Shown: piece after piece, positions 1 through 8,230 of the stretch
Position numbering within the stretch: position 1 is the first letter of the stretch
Layout: every line of letters starts with the position of its first letter
Source: Podila epigama
Lineage: Eukaryota > Mortierellomycota > Mortierellomycetes > Mortierellales > Mortierellaceae
Direction of reading: 5' to 3'
Assembly: GCA_015679605.1 (NCBI GenBank)
Contig: JAAAVE010000528.1
Location: 1 to 11,265 of the forward strand
DNA length: 11,265 nt
Notes under the pieces: generated by a model
What the model saw: only the letters and a program-made list of their open reading frames with translations
What the model was told of the DNA's origin: nothing
Databases searched by the model: none
Program-made: the position numbers and the translations under genes

Positions 1-564
1 TTTTTTTCAATTTTTTTTTTTATTTTTCAATGAGAATAGTTCGAGACTCGAGTCTAAATGTGAATAGATGCAAACATCAATTGGTTGACACATAGATGAA
101 TATAAACAGATCATGTCAACAGAATGCTTTGTCGTAAAGATTCATGAGAAAAATGGAGTTTTAGTTGTCGTAAAGGTCATCATGAAAATCATGAAAGAAG
201 AAGAGAAAAAAAAAAAAAAAGGAAAAATTCAAATGTTCGTCAATGTTCATCAATGTTCGTGAATGAGGGTATATGTATTTTCATTTCGGAAAATATAAAT
301 CAAAAGATCCGTAGGAATCGTAGCTGTGTCTGTATCTGCATAAAGTTTGGTCGTTACAATTAAAAAAAAAAGCATCAAAAGAAAAGAAAAGAAAAAAAAA
401 AAGAAACAGTGAGGCGTGAACAGAAAGAATATGTAAAAGGTTGTCATGCCTCAACAGGTGAGGGAAAAAAAAAGGAATAATAAACAGGAATTGGAGGGAA
501 CAATGGTACGTAACAGAAAAAGAAAAAAAGAAACAAAGACAGCTTGAGTGGCCAGCAAACATGC
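1..564. other. AT-rich 3' flank of CDC24, no gene seen
   Basis: This stretch lies downstream of the minus-strand CDC24 stop codon and should hold its 3' UTR and terminator region. It is rich in A and T, with runs of A near 206-222, 363-370 and 396-403. Short open frames here are made of homopolymer translations such as poly-Phe and are not credible genes. On the minus strand the only AATAAA-type hexamer I see lies near 19-24, too far to be assigned with confidence as the poly(A) signal. A small 10-bp direct repeat is present at 232-261. I see no RNA gene. Confidence 0.6.
232..261. repeat. Three 10-bp direct repeats
   Basis: Three adjacent copies of the 10-bp unit AATGTTCRTS occupy 232-241, 242-251 and 252-261, each differing from the others by one or two bases. 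They sit in the non-coding 3' flank of CDC24. No function is evident. Confidence 0.6.
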
Positions 565-3500
565 TTAGCTGACATGCAAGTTCATAACACCTTCGGCATA
601 ACAACTCTCAAAGGCCAGAGAAATATCATCATCGTCCTTCATAATGATATAGTCATTATCCTCGTCCTTATACCGCAGACGCAATGGCTGCGAGTCTGAA
701 CGAGTACGGCCACAGAGGCGGATCTTCTTCTCGACACGCTCAATCAACTCGTTGTAACCAATTTGGATAGGTACCACGATCAGGTACGCATCCTCTTGAA
801 AGTTGACCTTGATCTTGAGCTGGGGAACACCCGCGCTCAAATTGCTGTTCGAGGGCTGCTGGCGCAATGTCCTGCTCACATCAGGGCGGGGTGAGCTGTG
901 ACGAGAGGGGATGGTGGGCACTGCAGGAATATTTGGGTAGGCACCGCCAGGATAAGGTGTCGTAGGTGAGTTGGGTCCGCTCGAGTTGGAGGGGCGACGA
1001 TGATGCGAGAGTGGCGTTGGCATCTCTGGTGCATTGTGCCACTGGGGATTGGCTGCCGCGTGGATGTTGGGGCTGCTCTGGGCGCGAACGCGGAGCTGGC
1101 CAGGAATCTGAGGAACTGGAGGTGCGTTCGAGGGTGTGGTGTTGTAAGAGTAACCCGTCGAGGCGTTTCTTGAGAGAGGTTGGCTATGGCCATAATCATC
1201 ACCCTCATGCGACATGAACCTAGACATGGTCTCGGTCATGGGCGAATGACTCTCGCCATTGCTGCGGCGCTGCCATGAGCTTGAGCTACTCGTCGAACCG
1301 CGAGAGTTGGAGACGGTGGGTGAGGCTGGATAGGAAGAAGGAGGCGAGTAAGGGTATTCGCCGGGTGACATGACGCCCATGGCTGTGCTGGAGCTGCTGG
1401 TGGTGCGTGGCAGAGGAGGCAGGGACATGCCAGGGATCGAAGGGCGACCTCCAGCTGTTGCTTGGGTGTAACCCGCTACACGAGCATTCCAGGATCCTGC
1501 AGGGGGCACTGAACCATCCTCGGTCTTAGCACGAGGGCGAGAGCCGAGCATCTGAGGCTGTGGGATGAGACCGAAAGGCAGCGAGTTGCTGCGGTAGCCT
1601 CGAGGCTCATCGTAACCGTCCTCGTCCTCGTCGTCATCATCACCATAATCATTGTCATCGCGGTAGAAGGATGACTGCTCATGTGTCATGGTCGGCATGC
1701 CAATGAAGTTGGTAGTCGAGACAATGTTGGCCTTTTGTGCGTTGGCCTCAGTGACGAGCTTATCCAGGACACCATGCCATTTCTTCAACTGGTCGTCGTT
1801 TCTGCAGCGCAGCTCAAACTCTTCGGCCGCTGCATTCCAAACAACGTGAATGACATAGGAACCAGAGACAGACACGGGGAGGATCGATTTGATGTTGTTG
1901 ATGTAGATACGACCATTGAGATGGAGAGTGGGCTTGGGCTTGGATCCCTTGGGCAAGGCCTTGGATTGCTTTCTCTTGACAGGAATCTCTTGGCAGCAAA
2001 GAAGGATCTTTTCAAAGAGATAGATCTCAAGATCGCCTCCACGGGGGTTGAGCATCTTGTCGTGAAGTAAAAGGGTACCAAAATCAGAGACAAGTTCGCC
2101 ATCTTTCCATGCGACCTTGTGCTGAAGTGCCTGTGCAATCAAATGGTTGTCCTGCTTGCGATTTGTTTCGTTGATGCGGTCAGCGACACGCTTGATGGAT
2201 GCTTGTCCTTGAACAAGCTCATGGTAGTGAGGGAACTCGGAATCGGTCAGCTTGATAAGTTCGTGCATGAAAAGAGGGTATTTGCAAATGCGCTGAACGG
2301 GTTTGATAAGCTGCGATGTGATGCCGTGAATGGGTTCCATGAGATGAGCGAATTTCTATTTTGATACAAGAAAAGCAAAAGAATGAGTTGAGTGATCTGC
2401 GGTTGAGGATGATGACAAAAAGAGGACACGTGCACTTTTTCTTAAAGGAAAAAAAGGGGAGGTGAGGTGGGGGGAAGTGACTTACGGCAAGCTTTGGGGC
2501 TTCCTGGAGAATGAGTTTACTGGCCTCAGCAAAGTTGGCGCAAAAGGGTTCGTAAACGGCAAAAGCTTCTTCATGCTGCAAAAAGACTTGACCAAAGTTC
2601 TGGTCTTGGGGCGCAAATGCGGCGTTGGTCTCGACAGCAATCAAGAAGCGACGTTGAAAGTCAACAAGAGCATTCAAGTTGGCAAAGATGAGATGGATGG
2701 TCTCGGGTGAGATGACGGTGCCATCGGTCTGGAGAGCCTTCATGTAGGCTTGAAGGTTCTCAAGATCCTGGACAAAACTACGCTCTGTCTCGAGAATCTC
2801 ATTGACGACCTTGGCGCGGTTGTCGGTGGGCTTGGCAATGTCCGAGTTGCGCTTAGTACGTCTAGCCTTGAGCAAGCCCAGGGCTTCCATACGGTCAAGG
2901 ACCAAACTGATCGTCTTGATGACCTATAGGTTGCACACAAGAAGATACACGCACAGAAGGAGGGTTGAAAAAAAGGGGGGAAGTCAGTTAGTCATATAAG
3001 CAAAATGCAAAAAAAAAAAGACCATTTCCCCTGATCATGGACAAGACAAACAATTCTCCGTATGCATAAACAGATGTATGCAACAAACAACCAAACAACC
3101 AAACAAACAAACAAACAAATAAACAAACAAAAAAAAAAAAAAAACGATGATTTGAAGGGGAAAAGAGCATGGACAAATAGCTGGTTGGAAAGGAAAGGTT
3201 AAAAAAAAGAGGGGTGGCGAAAGACTGTGGGGCATGTTGGGTATCATTTGTAAGAATTGCCATCATGCCATGCCCTGATAGAACAAGGGGAAGGAGGCGA
3301 GCTTCACGAAGTGAGGCTGCCGTATTTTTTCTTTTTTTTTGCTTTCTGAGGTTTGGCCAGGGTAACACAACGACAACGGGAAAGTTGTCTGCGAAATCGG
3401 GCCCACCATGGACCCGCGGGATGTCGCACAGATATGGAGGGAAAAGGGAAAGGGAAGGATGTGCTCCTTTTTGGATGTTGCATTGAAAAAAAAAGAGTGT

Positions 3501-4217
3501 TTTGGTGTGACAGACGGGAAGAATGAATGAACAAAACAAAGCACAATGCAATGCTCTGCTTTGTCCTTTTTCAGGCATGGCAAAAATTGAAAATGGGAGA
3601 ACCCAAAATAAAGAGAGATGGGGACAATGCCATGCATAAAGATGGATGATTGGCAAAGTAACTCCCTCCCCCCCTTATCCAGGTCCCGAGAAAAGTAAAG
3701 GCGCAATTACAGGTGATGTAAAAGCAATGCTATGCATAGCACAAAAAAAAAAAAAAAAAAGCAAAAGAGTGCATACCTTGACAAATCCATTGGTGTCGTC
3801 CTGATACAACTCTGTGATGGTAAAAAGGTCATCCTCGGTCAACTGGAGCTCGGTGCGGCAGGCAACGAGGAAGCGAAAGACAGAGGCTTTGCAGGCGTTG
3901 ATGTTGCTGAGGTTAGGGTCTGCGTTGTTGACGTTGAGGGGTTCCTTTGGTCGCAGAGCGTTGAAGATGGTGGCCAGGGGTGATCCCATGCGGAAGAGGA
4001 CCCAGAGCTGGTTGACCGGGTCGTTAGGGGGGGAACCGCCGGTGGGTGAGCCAGCAGGGGTAGAGTTGAGAAGCTCGGGGTCAAGGTACTGCTCAAAGTC
4101 AGGGACGCCCTCAAGACGCTCGAGGAGGTTAAGGCATGACTGGTAGAGCGAGACGACCGAGTTTCCACGGGAGAGCGGGGGCGGAGGCTGGTCAACAAAG
4201 GTGGGTGTGATGGCCAT
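565..4217 (-). CDS. CDC24: Cdc24-family Rho GTPase exchange factor (Cdc42 GEF), three exons
   Basis: Exons are 4217-3777, 2923-2486 and 2355-565, joined in phase 0, and encode 889 residues (yeast Cdc24 has about 850). Domains in order: Cdc24-type calponin-homology domain at about 70-163; DH (RhoGEF) domain at about 182-360, with the CR1-like block NRAKVVNEILETERSF at 182-197 and the hallmark SQLIKPVQRICKYPL at 307-321; PH domain at about 371-496; a Ser/Pro/Thr-rich linker at about 505-800 with an acidic patch at 526-543; and a PB1 domain at about 806-889 with an acidic OPCA motif from 855. By family knowledge it loads Cdc42 with GTP at sites of polarised growth, and PB1 binds a Bem1-type scaffold. 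The start is the ATG at 4217-4215; the 12 upstream in-frame codons contain no ATG. Residues VIKTISL open exon 2 and complete the CH domain cut by intron 1, which supports that junction. The linker is the likely site of phospho-regulation (inference). Confidence 0.95.
2356..2485 (-). other. CDC24 intron 2 (130 nt)
   Basis: The donor is GCC|GTAAGT at 2486/2485 and the acceptor is CAAAATAG|AAATTC at 2356/2355 on the minus strand. Splicing joins EAPKLA to KFAHLMEPIHG within the DH domain, which restores the usual RhoGEF run leading to the SQLIKPVQRICKYPL helix. The intron is strongly pyrimidine-rich on the transcribed strand, and CTCAAC near the acceptor could serve as branch site. Confidence 0.9.
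2924..3776 (-). other. CDC24 intron 1 (853 nt)
   Basis: The donor is AAG|GTATGC at 3777/3776 and the acceptor is CCTATAG|GTC at 2924/2923, read on the minus strand. Removing it joins VK to VIKTISL inside the calponin-homology domain without changing frame. A CTAAC branch-like motif lies at 2991-2987, about 64 nt before the acceptor. The intron is long for a fungus and carries several homopolymers, a CAAAC/CAAAT array near 3085-3125 and A runs near 3130-3144 and 3743-3760. Every open frame through it is interrupted or low-complexity, except the 40-codon plus-strand frame described under findings. Confidence 0.85.
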
Positions 4218-4366
4218 TGCAAGTGTTGACGATGTGAAGGAGAGTGGCGACAAGTAATGAAGTTGAAGAAAAGCGATACGCCTTTGTGGCGGGGAGGAGG
4301 GAGGGAGGGGAGGGGGAAGTTAAATGAACAGTTAAGATGGAATATATACGCTGATTATGAATCCCT

Positions 4367-4491
4367 AGATGATGGTGAAGGAGATGATGATGATGGTGAT
4401 GATGATGATAATGAAAAAGAAAAGAGTCAGTCAGACGCGAGTATTTATAACGATGAGGATGATGACGAGGATGATGACGAGGATGAGGTAG
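4367..4491. repeat. GAT/GAC trinucleotide array in the CDC24 upstream region
   Basis: Two blocks of imperfect GAT, GAC and GAG triplets occupy about 4367-4414 and 4452-4491, either side of the TATA-like site. On the plus strand they would read as an Asp/Glu-rich peptide in a 79-codon ATG frame starting at 4257. That frame is mostly repeat, so I treat the block as microsatellite DNA in the promoter or 5' UTR of CDC24. Confidence 0.7.
4442..4449 (-). promoter_or_regulatory. TATA-box-like TATAAATA upstream of CDC24
   Basis: Read on the minus strand, TATAAATA lies about 225 nt upstream of the CDC24 start codon. A second TATATA stretch lies around 4341-4348, about 125 nt upstream. Either could position the CDC24 transcript. 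The assignment rests only on consensus and position. Confidence 0.4.
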
Positions 4492-4497
4492 TATGAA

Positions 4498-5105
4498 GAA
4501 TCAAGAACAAGAAAAAAGAGAAGAGAGGTAGGAGAGGTAGGGGTTGTCGCATATGTAAGCAAAAGAAGAAACGGACAGATAGAAAGATGGACAGACAACG
4601 CAACGAACGGACAGACAGAGCAAACGGAATGTGGGACGAGCGTGCGAGAAGACTGGTGAAATAGTGAAATAGGAAAAGGGCATTTGGGCGAATAAGAATG
4701 AGGGTGAGGGGGGAGGAGGCGGAAAAGAAAAGTACGCAGGAAAGCCGTGGAAAACAAGCTCGTGACAAAAATAGTGGTGACAAGAGAGAGACAAGAGGTA
4801 TTCTGTTGGTCGTATCTCTTTGGTCACTCCACCTGTCAACCGGTGTCAAAAGAAAAAAAAAGGTACCACAGCTGACGGGGTGGACAAAAGAGACAGGGTA
4901 AAAAAAAAAGGATATACATTTGTGTGTGTGCACCGTGTGTTTTCTTTTGGCGTGATGGCTGACAAAAAAGAGTTTTGTTCTGTCCCGTTGTTCTGACTGT
5001 TGTTGCTCGGTCCGACTGCCAGTCATGTCTGTCTGTGTCTGTGTCTGTGTGTCCTGTCTGTTCTTTTTTCATTTGAGTAGAGTTTGTTGGCTGGAGCAAA
5101 AAGAT
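4498..5105. other. Non-coding spacer upstream of CDC24
   Basis: Purine-rich on the plus strand up to about 4800, then mixed. It has GACAGA-type motifs near 4573-4620, TCTG/TGTG repeats at about 5024-5060, and short A runs. Open frames on either strand are Phe/Ser- or Lys/Arg-rich low-complexity readings with no recognisable protein. I see no RNA gene or conserved coding segment. Confidence 0.6.
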
Positions 5106-5123
5106 GGGTTGGGTTGGGTTGGG
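5106..5123 (+). repeat. Perfect four-tract GGGTT array (G-quadruplex motif)
   Basis: Four runs of GGG are separated by exact TT loops across 18 bases, fitting the strict G3-loop-G3-loop-G3-loop-G3 pattern. In the divergent spacer it lies on the strand opposite to CDC24, about 890 bp upstream of its start codon. It resembles a telomere-like TTGGG repeat but is isolated and only four units long. Confidence 0.85.
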
Positions 5124-5247
5124 CAAACAACTTTTTCTTTTTGATGTCTGACAAGAGCCAGGGACCAGTCAGAGGGCAGCACAACAGAAATCGATAAAAT
5201 ATCACCCTCCTTTTTGGATTTTGGATTTTGTGTGCTTGTTGTATGAA

Positions 5248-5394
5248 GAGTGAGTGAGTGAGTGAGTGAGTAGTGTGGACACTTGCTCATCTTGAGCACA
5301 TTATACATGTGTACACTCACTCATTCACTCATTCACTCATTCACTTATTCACTCATTCACTCACACATACACACACACTCACTCATTCATTCAA
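5248..5394. repeat. Opposed GAGT and ACTC/ATTC microsatellites able to fold back
   Basis: A perfect GAGT array at 5248-5270 is followed about 43 bp later by an ACTC/ATTC-type array at 5314-5394, which is largely its reverse complement. Between them, TGCTCA at 5284-5289 and TGAGCA at 5293-5298 form a short perfect stem with a 3-nt loop. In RNA, G-U pairs would accommodate the ATTC variants. Peptides read from the arrays (Thr-His-Ser type) are repeat translations, not genes. Confidence 0.75.
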
Positions 5395-5465
5395 TCGACA
5401 CCATCTCAATGCGAAGCTACTCGCCAAGCACGCTGTGGCTCCACCTTCATATTGGGCAAGCTCGC

Positions 5466-5650
5466 TGAAAAAAAAGATGTGTGTTGTGTTGTACTGGTGG
5501 AATATGGGTTGGATAGATGAACATATTGTGTGTAGTTGGTAGTAGATATGTTGATGTGGGTGAATGTGTATGTGTATATGTATGTGTACGTGGGCTTGAG
5601 TGTGAGTGTTGTGTTGTGTAGTTGAATATAAACCTGTACCTGTGGTTGAC
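5466..5650. other. TG-rich spacer
   Basis: The plus strand is dominated by TGTG, GTAT and GTTG motifs, for example around 5565-5600 and 5605-5625. No recognisable gene is present; frames across it are Thr/Tyr/Ile repeats. The alternating purine-pyrimidine stretches could adopt unusual helical forms, which is inference only. Confidence 0.5.
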
Positions 5651-5682
5651 TACGGGTAGAAAGTGAAGAGGTGGTGGTGGAG

Positions 5683-5715
5683 GAGAGAGAGTGAGAGAGT
5701 GAGAGAGCGAGAGAT
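5683..5715. repeat. GAGAGAGT purine tract
   Basis: Eight-base GA-rich units (GAGAGAGT and a GAGAGAGC variant) repeat about four times in a nearly all-purine tract. A matching pyrimidine-rich tract lies at 5931-5990. Confidence 0.6.
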
Positions 5716-5930
5716 GGATGAATGAGGATGAGGATGATGGTCAGACTCGCTCGGAAATGGCAATGAGTGTACGAACAAGTGGTGGGAACTTTGGCGAAGA
5801 GAAAGACAGGCGAGAAAAAAAAAAAAAAAATAGAGAAACACCAACGAGAACAGAGCCCTTGATCAGCACGTACACTATTGGCTGGTTCATAGGACCCATA
5901 CGTACACAACTACCTACCAATCACCGCAGC

Positions 5931-5990
5931 GCTCTCTTTTTTATCTCTCACTCTTCTCTATTCTCTCTATTCTCTTTTCTCTCCATTCTC
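5931..5990. repeat. CT-rich pyrimidine tract
   Basis: About 60 bases are almost entirely C and T on the plus strand, mainly CTCT, TTCTC and TATTCTC units. A CCAAT box lies just before it at about 5917-5921. Pyrimidine tracts of this kind often precede fungal transcription starts, but no credible coding region follows here. Confidence 0.5.
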
Positions 5991-6022
5991 ACTTACACAA
6001 ACACCTTTTTTTTGAGAGCGCA

Positions 6023-6052
6023 AAGACGCAAGACACAAGACGCAAGACGCAG
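6023..6052. repeat. AGACGCA-type short tandem repeat
   Basis: Four imperfect copies of a 7- to 8-bp unit based on AAGACGCA lie head to tail. They sit in the gene-free spacer. Confidence 0.55.
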
Positions 6053-7013
6053 ATAAACACACATGGAAAAGAAAACCCTATTTCAATTGTTGTCTTGGTT
6101 GTCTGGTTTGAGGGTGTGGTGCATAGGTGGTGTGTAGTGTGTAGAGACAGTGCGAATGTGCTCCCGTCTTTTGTTTTATTGATTCTCTCTCTCGTTTCTC
6201 GTGTAGATGCATGCCCATCCATCCATACATCTGCCACGCCCCAATTCTCTTCCTGAAGACTTGTTACAATATTTAATGTGGTGCTTCTTTCCTCTTCCCC
6301 CCTTGCAGCAAAAAAACTGGTGGTGGTGATATGCATACCATCCAACATGCTGCAACATGACATTGTGTTTGTGTGTGTGTGCCGCGTGCATCCTATCCAT
6401 CTTTTAACATGAAGATCTACTCCCTGTTCATCCTATATCCTTCTTGTTTTTTTACCCCTCAATGCCTTGCACGTTCACACAACATGTATCACACCCACGC
6501 ACATACCCACACAACAACACCACTTTTTTTTTTTTTTTTTTTTTTTGCGCGCCTTTCGGCCATCAGTAATCGGACATTGCTCCATTGTCAACACAATCGG
6601 CGGTTGGCCGTTGGCGGTTAGCGGATAGCAGTAATGGTTGTTCATCCATGCCGCCAATAAGGTTTAAAAATACACTACTTTTTTCCCCTTTGCTGCGACC
6701 GAGCAGATGAATAACCAAAATGAAAGTGGGTTGGAGGCAGACAGACAAACCATGGGACAGACACCTTTTGGCACAGATAACAAAATAAAATGAAAAAAAA
6801 GTGGCCTCTGCTCTCTCTTTTTTGCTCATCGATGCTCGCTTGCATTTGAAATCGTCTTCATTTCCTTGAACCTTTTCTTTTTCATCTTCCGTGCGCCCAG
6901 CAGGATGTTCAGTGTCAGTTTGTCCTACACAACAAAGCTTTATGAAAAACACAAACCTCATCGCACAGCGTCTTCACACCACACCACAGCAACAGACAAT
7001 ACACACCATCGTG
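6053..7013. other. Gene-free spacer with poly-T
   Basis: I see no supported gene on either strand. It contains GT-rich stretches near 6107-6145 and 6363-6385, a run of 23 T at 6524-6546, and a GGCGGTT/GGCCGTT cluster at about 6598-6625. Open frames are interrupted by homopolymer translations, and none shows a recognisable domain or a plausible splice set. Confidence 0.55.
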
Positions 7014-7016
7014 ACC

Positions 7017-7068
7017 CTGGCACTGGCACTGGTACTGACAATGACACTGACACTGACACTGACACCAA
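7017..7068. repeat. Hexanucleotide array ACTGGC/ACTGAC
   Basis: About eight copies of a 6-bp unit drift from ACTGGC to ACTGAC. In one frame they read as Gly-Thr then Asp-Thr dipeptides, but the frame ends soon after and has no recognisable protein around it. Confidence 0.75.
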
Positions 7069-7142
7069 CAATGGTTCCTTGAGGAGGCTGTCATATAAGC
7101 AGCATTGACATGATCCTGAAACCACATCCACAATCCATTAAA

Positions 7143-7212
7143 CCCACATCCACATCCACATCCACATCCCTCCCCACATCCATATCCCTATCCACATCCA
7201 TATCCAAACCCA
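7143..7212. repeat. Hexanucleotide array CCACAT/CCATAT
   Basis: About ten imperfect copies of CCACAT, with CCATAT, CCCTAT and CCAAAC variants. C-rich on the plus strand and non-coding by appearance. Confidence 0.75.
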
Positions 7213-7317
7213 TCTTTCTCAGACGCGAAAAGACGAAAAGGAGAAACAATGGACGTGGTTAAGTTGACCCTGCTTTTGCGTTATTTTTTTTTTAATACTT
7301 ATTCTGCATTTGGTCTC

Positions 7318-7428
7318 ATGCTGGAGACATCTCCAAACCCTGCTTGGATGCTTCGGAGCATGTCCATCAACTTGCATGAGGCATTCATGTCCAGCCATCA
7401 CAAGATGCTGGATAATAATTTGTCATGA
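7318..7428 (+). other. Short coding-like island, 36 codons
   Basis: From the ATG at 7318 to a TGA at 7426-7428 the sequence reads MLETSPNPAWMLRSM followed by SINLHEAFMSSHHKMLDNNLS. The composition looks protein-like and unlike the repeat translations around it. The frame stays open upstream through YSAFGL, but no clear acceptor is visible. It could be a micro-ORF, an exon of an unrecognised gene, a gene remnant, or chance; the opposite strand is also open here. I do not recognise it. Confidence 0.2.
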
Positions 7429-7508
7429 CTTTTTTGCTTTCTTTTTCGTTTTTCCTTTTCATACAACTCTCTCTCACACTATTTTTTTTTTTTTCAAACT
7501 CGGGTCAT

Positions 7509-7526
7509 TGCATGCATGCATGCATG
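7509..7526. repeat. TGCA palindromic array
   Basis: Four and a half copies of TGCA make a perfectly self-complementary, alternating purine-pyrimidine tract. Function unknown. Confidence 0.7.
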
Positions 7527-7730
7527 TATTCTCTCAATGGGTGGGTCTTTTCATTTTGAATTATTGCTCATAGAGACCAGCACCAAGACAGGTCTTTACT
7601 TTTTTTCAATCTCCATTGAATGTGCTCACTGTTGGGCCATGCTGCGTGTTGTGTGTGTGAGTGTTTACATGCAGGTTTGTTTTGGCCCTTCTGCTGATAC
7701 GGCGCTCTTCTTTTCTTTTTTCAATTGAGC

Positions 7731-7873
7731 TGTGTCCGACAGAACTAAGCCAGCAGATCCCTCCAAGAGGAGAGAACGTCACAGTGCCCCTGCACATCGA
7801 TAACATGTATGTACCTGACTGGCGCTTGCAGCCCGTCGCAAATGTCAATCAGGGTCAGCCCCAGCCGACTTGA
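7731..7873 (+). other. Orphan coding-like segment, possible last exon or gene remnant
   Basis: The plus-strand frame ending in TGA at 7871-7873 reads PTELSQQIPPRGENVTVPL followed by HIDNMYVPDWRLQPVANVNQGQPQPT. This is balanced, protein-like composition following a pyrimidine-rich stretch with an AG at 7730-7731 and another at about 7757-7758 (CCAGCAG) that could act as acceptors. No upstream exon is evident. A donor-like GTATGT at about 7807 could instead end an exon within it. The frame runs straight into the 16-bp tandem repeat, which supplies the stop. I do not recognise the family. It may be a remnant of a gene upstream of the 8403 gene. Confidence 0.3.
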
Positions 7874-7906
7874 GAAAACCCTGACTTGAGAAAACCCTGA
7901 CTTGAG
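7867..7906. repeat. 16-bp tandem repeat, 2.5 copies
   Basis: The unit GACTTGAGAAAACCCT is perfect at 7867-7882 and 7883-7898, with a partial third copy at 7899-7906. It overlaps the end of the orphan coding-like segment and contributes its TGA. Confidence 0.85.
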
Positions 7907-8088
7907 CAAAAAGCCTCGACTTCGGTGCCCCTCACTCGGTGCTTGAAAATGACAGTGTCACCGCTGAAGCTGCAGGTCGTTGGCTGTTGTTTGCTTTGTT
8001 TTGGTTTGTGTTTGATTAACTGATAGCTTGATTGTTTCTCAGTCACTCAAATGTTCTAGCTCATGATTTGCCGGATGACAGGTAGTTC

Positions 8089-8202
8089 GGTCTGGATCTG
8101 GATCTAGATCTGGCACGGGGGGGTCTGGTGCTGGGTCTGGGACTAGCTCTAGGTCTGGGATTGGTTCTGGGTCTGGCGATTGGCTCTGGGTCTGGATCTG
8201 GT
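8089..8202. repeat. TCTGGR hexanucleotide minisatellite
   Basis: About 18 to 19 degenerate copies of a 6-bp unit close to TCTGGR or its variants (TCTAGR, GCTGGG, ATTGGT). One plus-strand frame reads a Ser-Gly-rich peptide and the minus strand reads a Pro-Arg-rich one; neither joins to a recognisable protein. It lies about 200 to 310 bp upstream of the ATG at 8403. Confidence 0.8.
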
Positions 8203-8230
8203 ATCATCCTTCCAGAATCATCCTTCCAAA
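8203..8230. repeat. 14-bp tandem duplication
   Basis: ATCATCCTTCCAGA at 8203-8216 is followed directly by ATCATCCTTCCAAA at 8217-8230, matching at 13 of 14 bases. It abuts the TCTGGR array. Confidence 0.85.

Noticed and set aside
2988-3706. Overlapping minus-strand frames of 147 and 222 codons inside CDC24 intron 1
   Set aside because: Phe/Leu/Cys-rich readings of homopolymer and CAAAC arrays; the splice borders and domain continuity show this is intron.
4257-4496. 79-codon plus-strand ATG frame with an Asp/Glu-rich tail, antisense to the CDC24 leader
   Set aside because: More than half is translated GAT/GAC/GAG microsatellite and the rest shows no recognisable protein.
5273-5542. His/Thr/Ser-rich plus-strand frames across the ACTC/ATTC array
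   Set aside because: They are direct translations of the microsatellite.
5406-5909. 167-codon minus-strand open frame
   Set aside because: Composed of Thr/Tyr/Ile/Ser repeats and a poly-Phe block from simple sequence; no domain.
6866-7108. Plus-strand frame with a Gly-Thr/Asp-Thr repeat tail
   Set aside because: The tail is the ACTGRC hexamer array and the upstream part is not protein-like; no splice sites support it.
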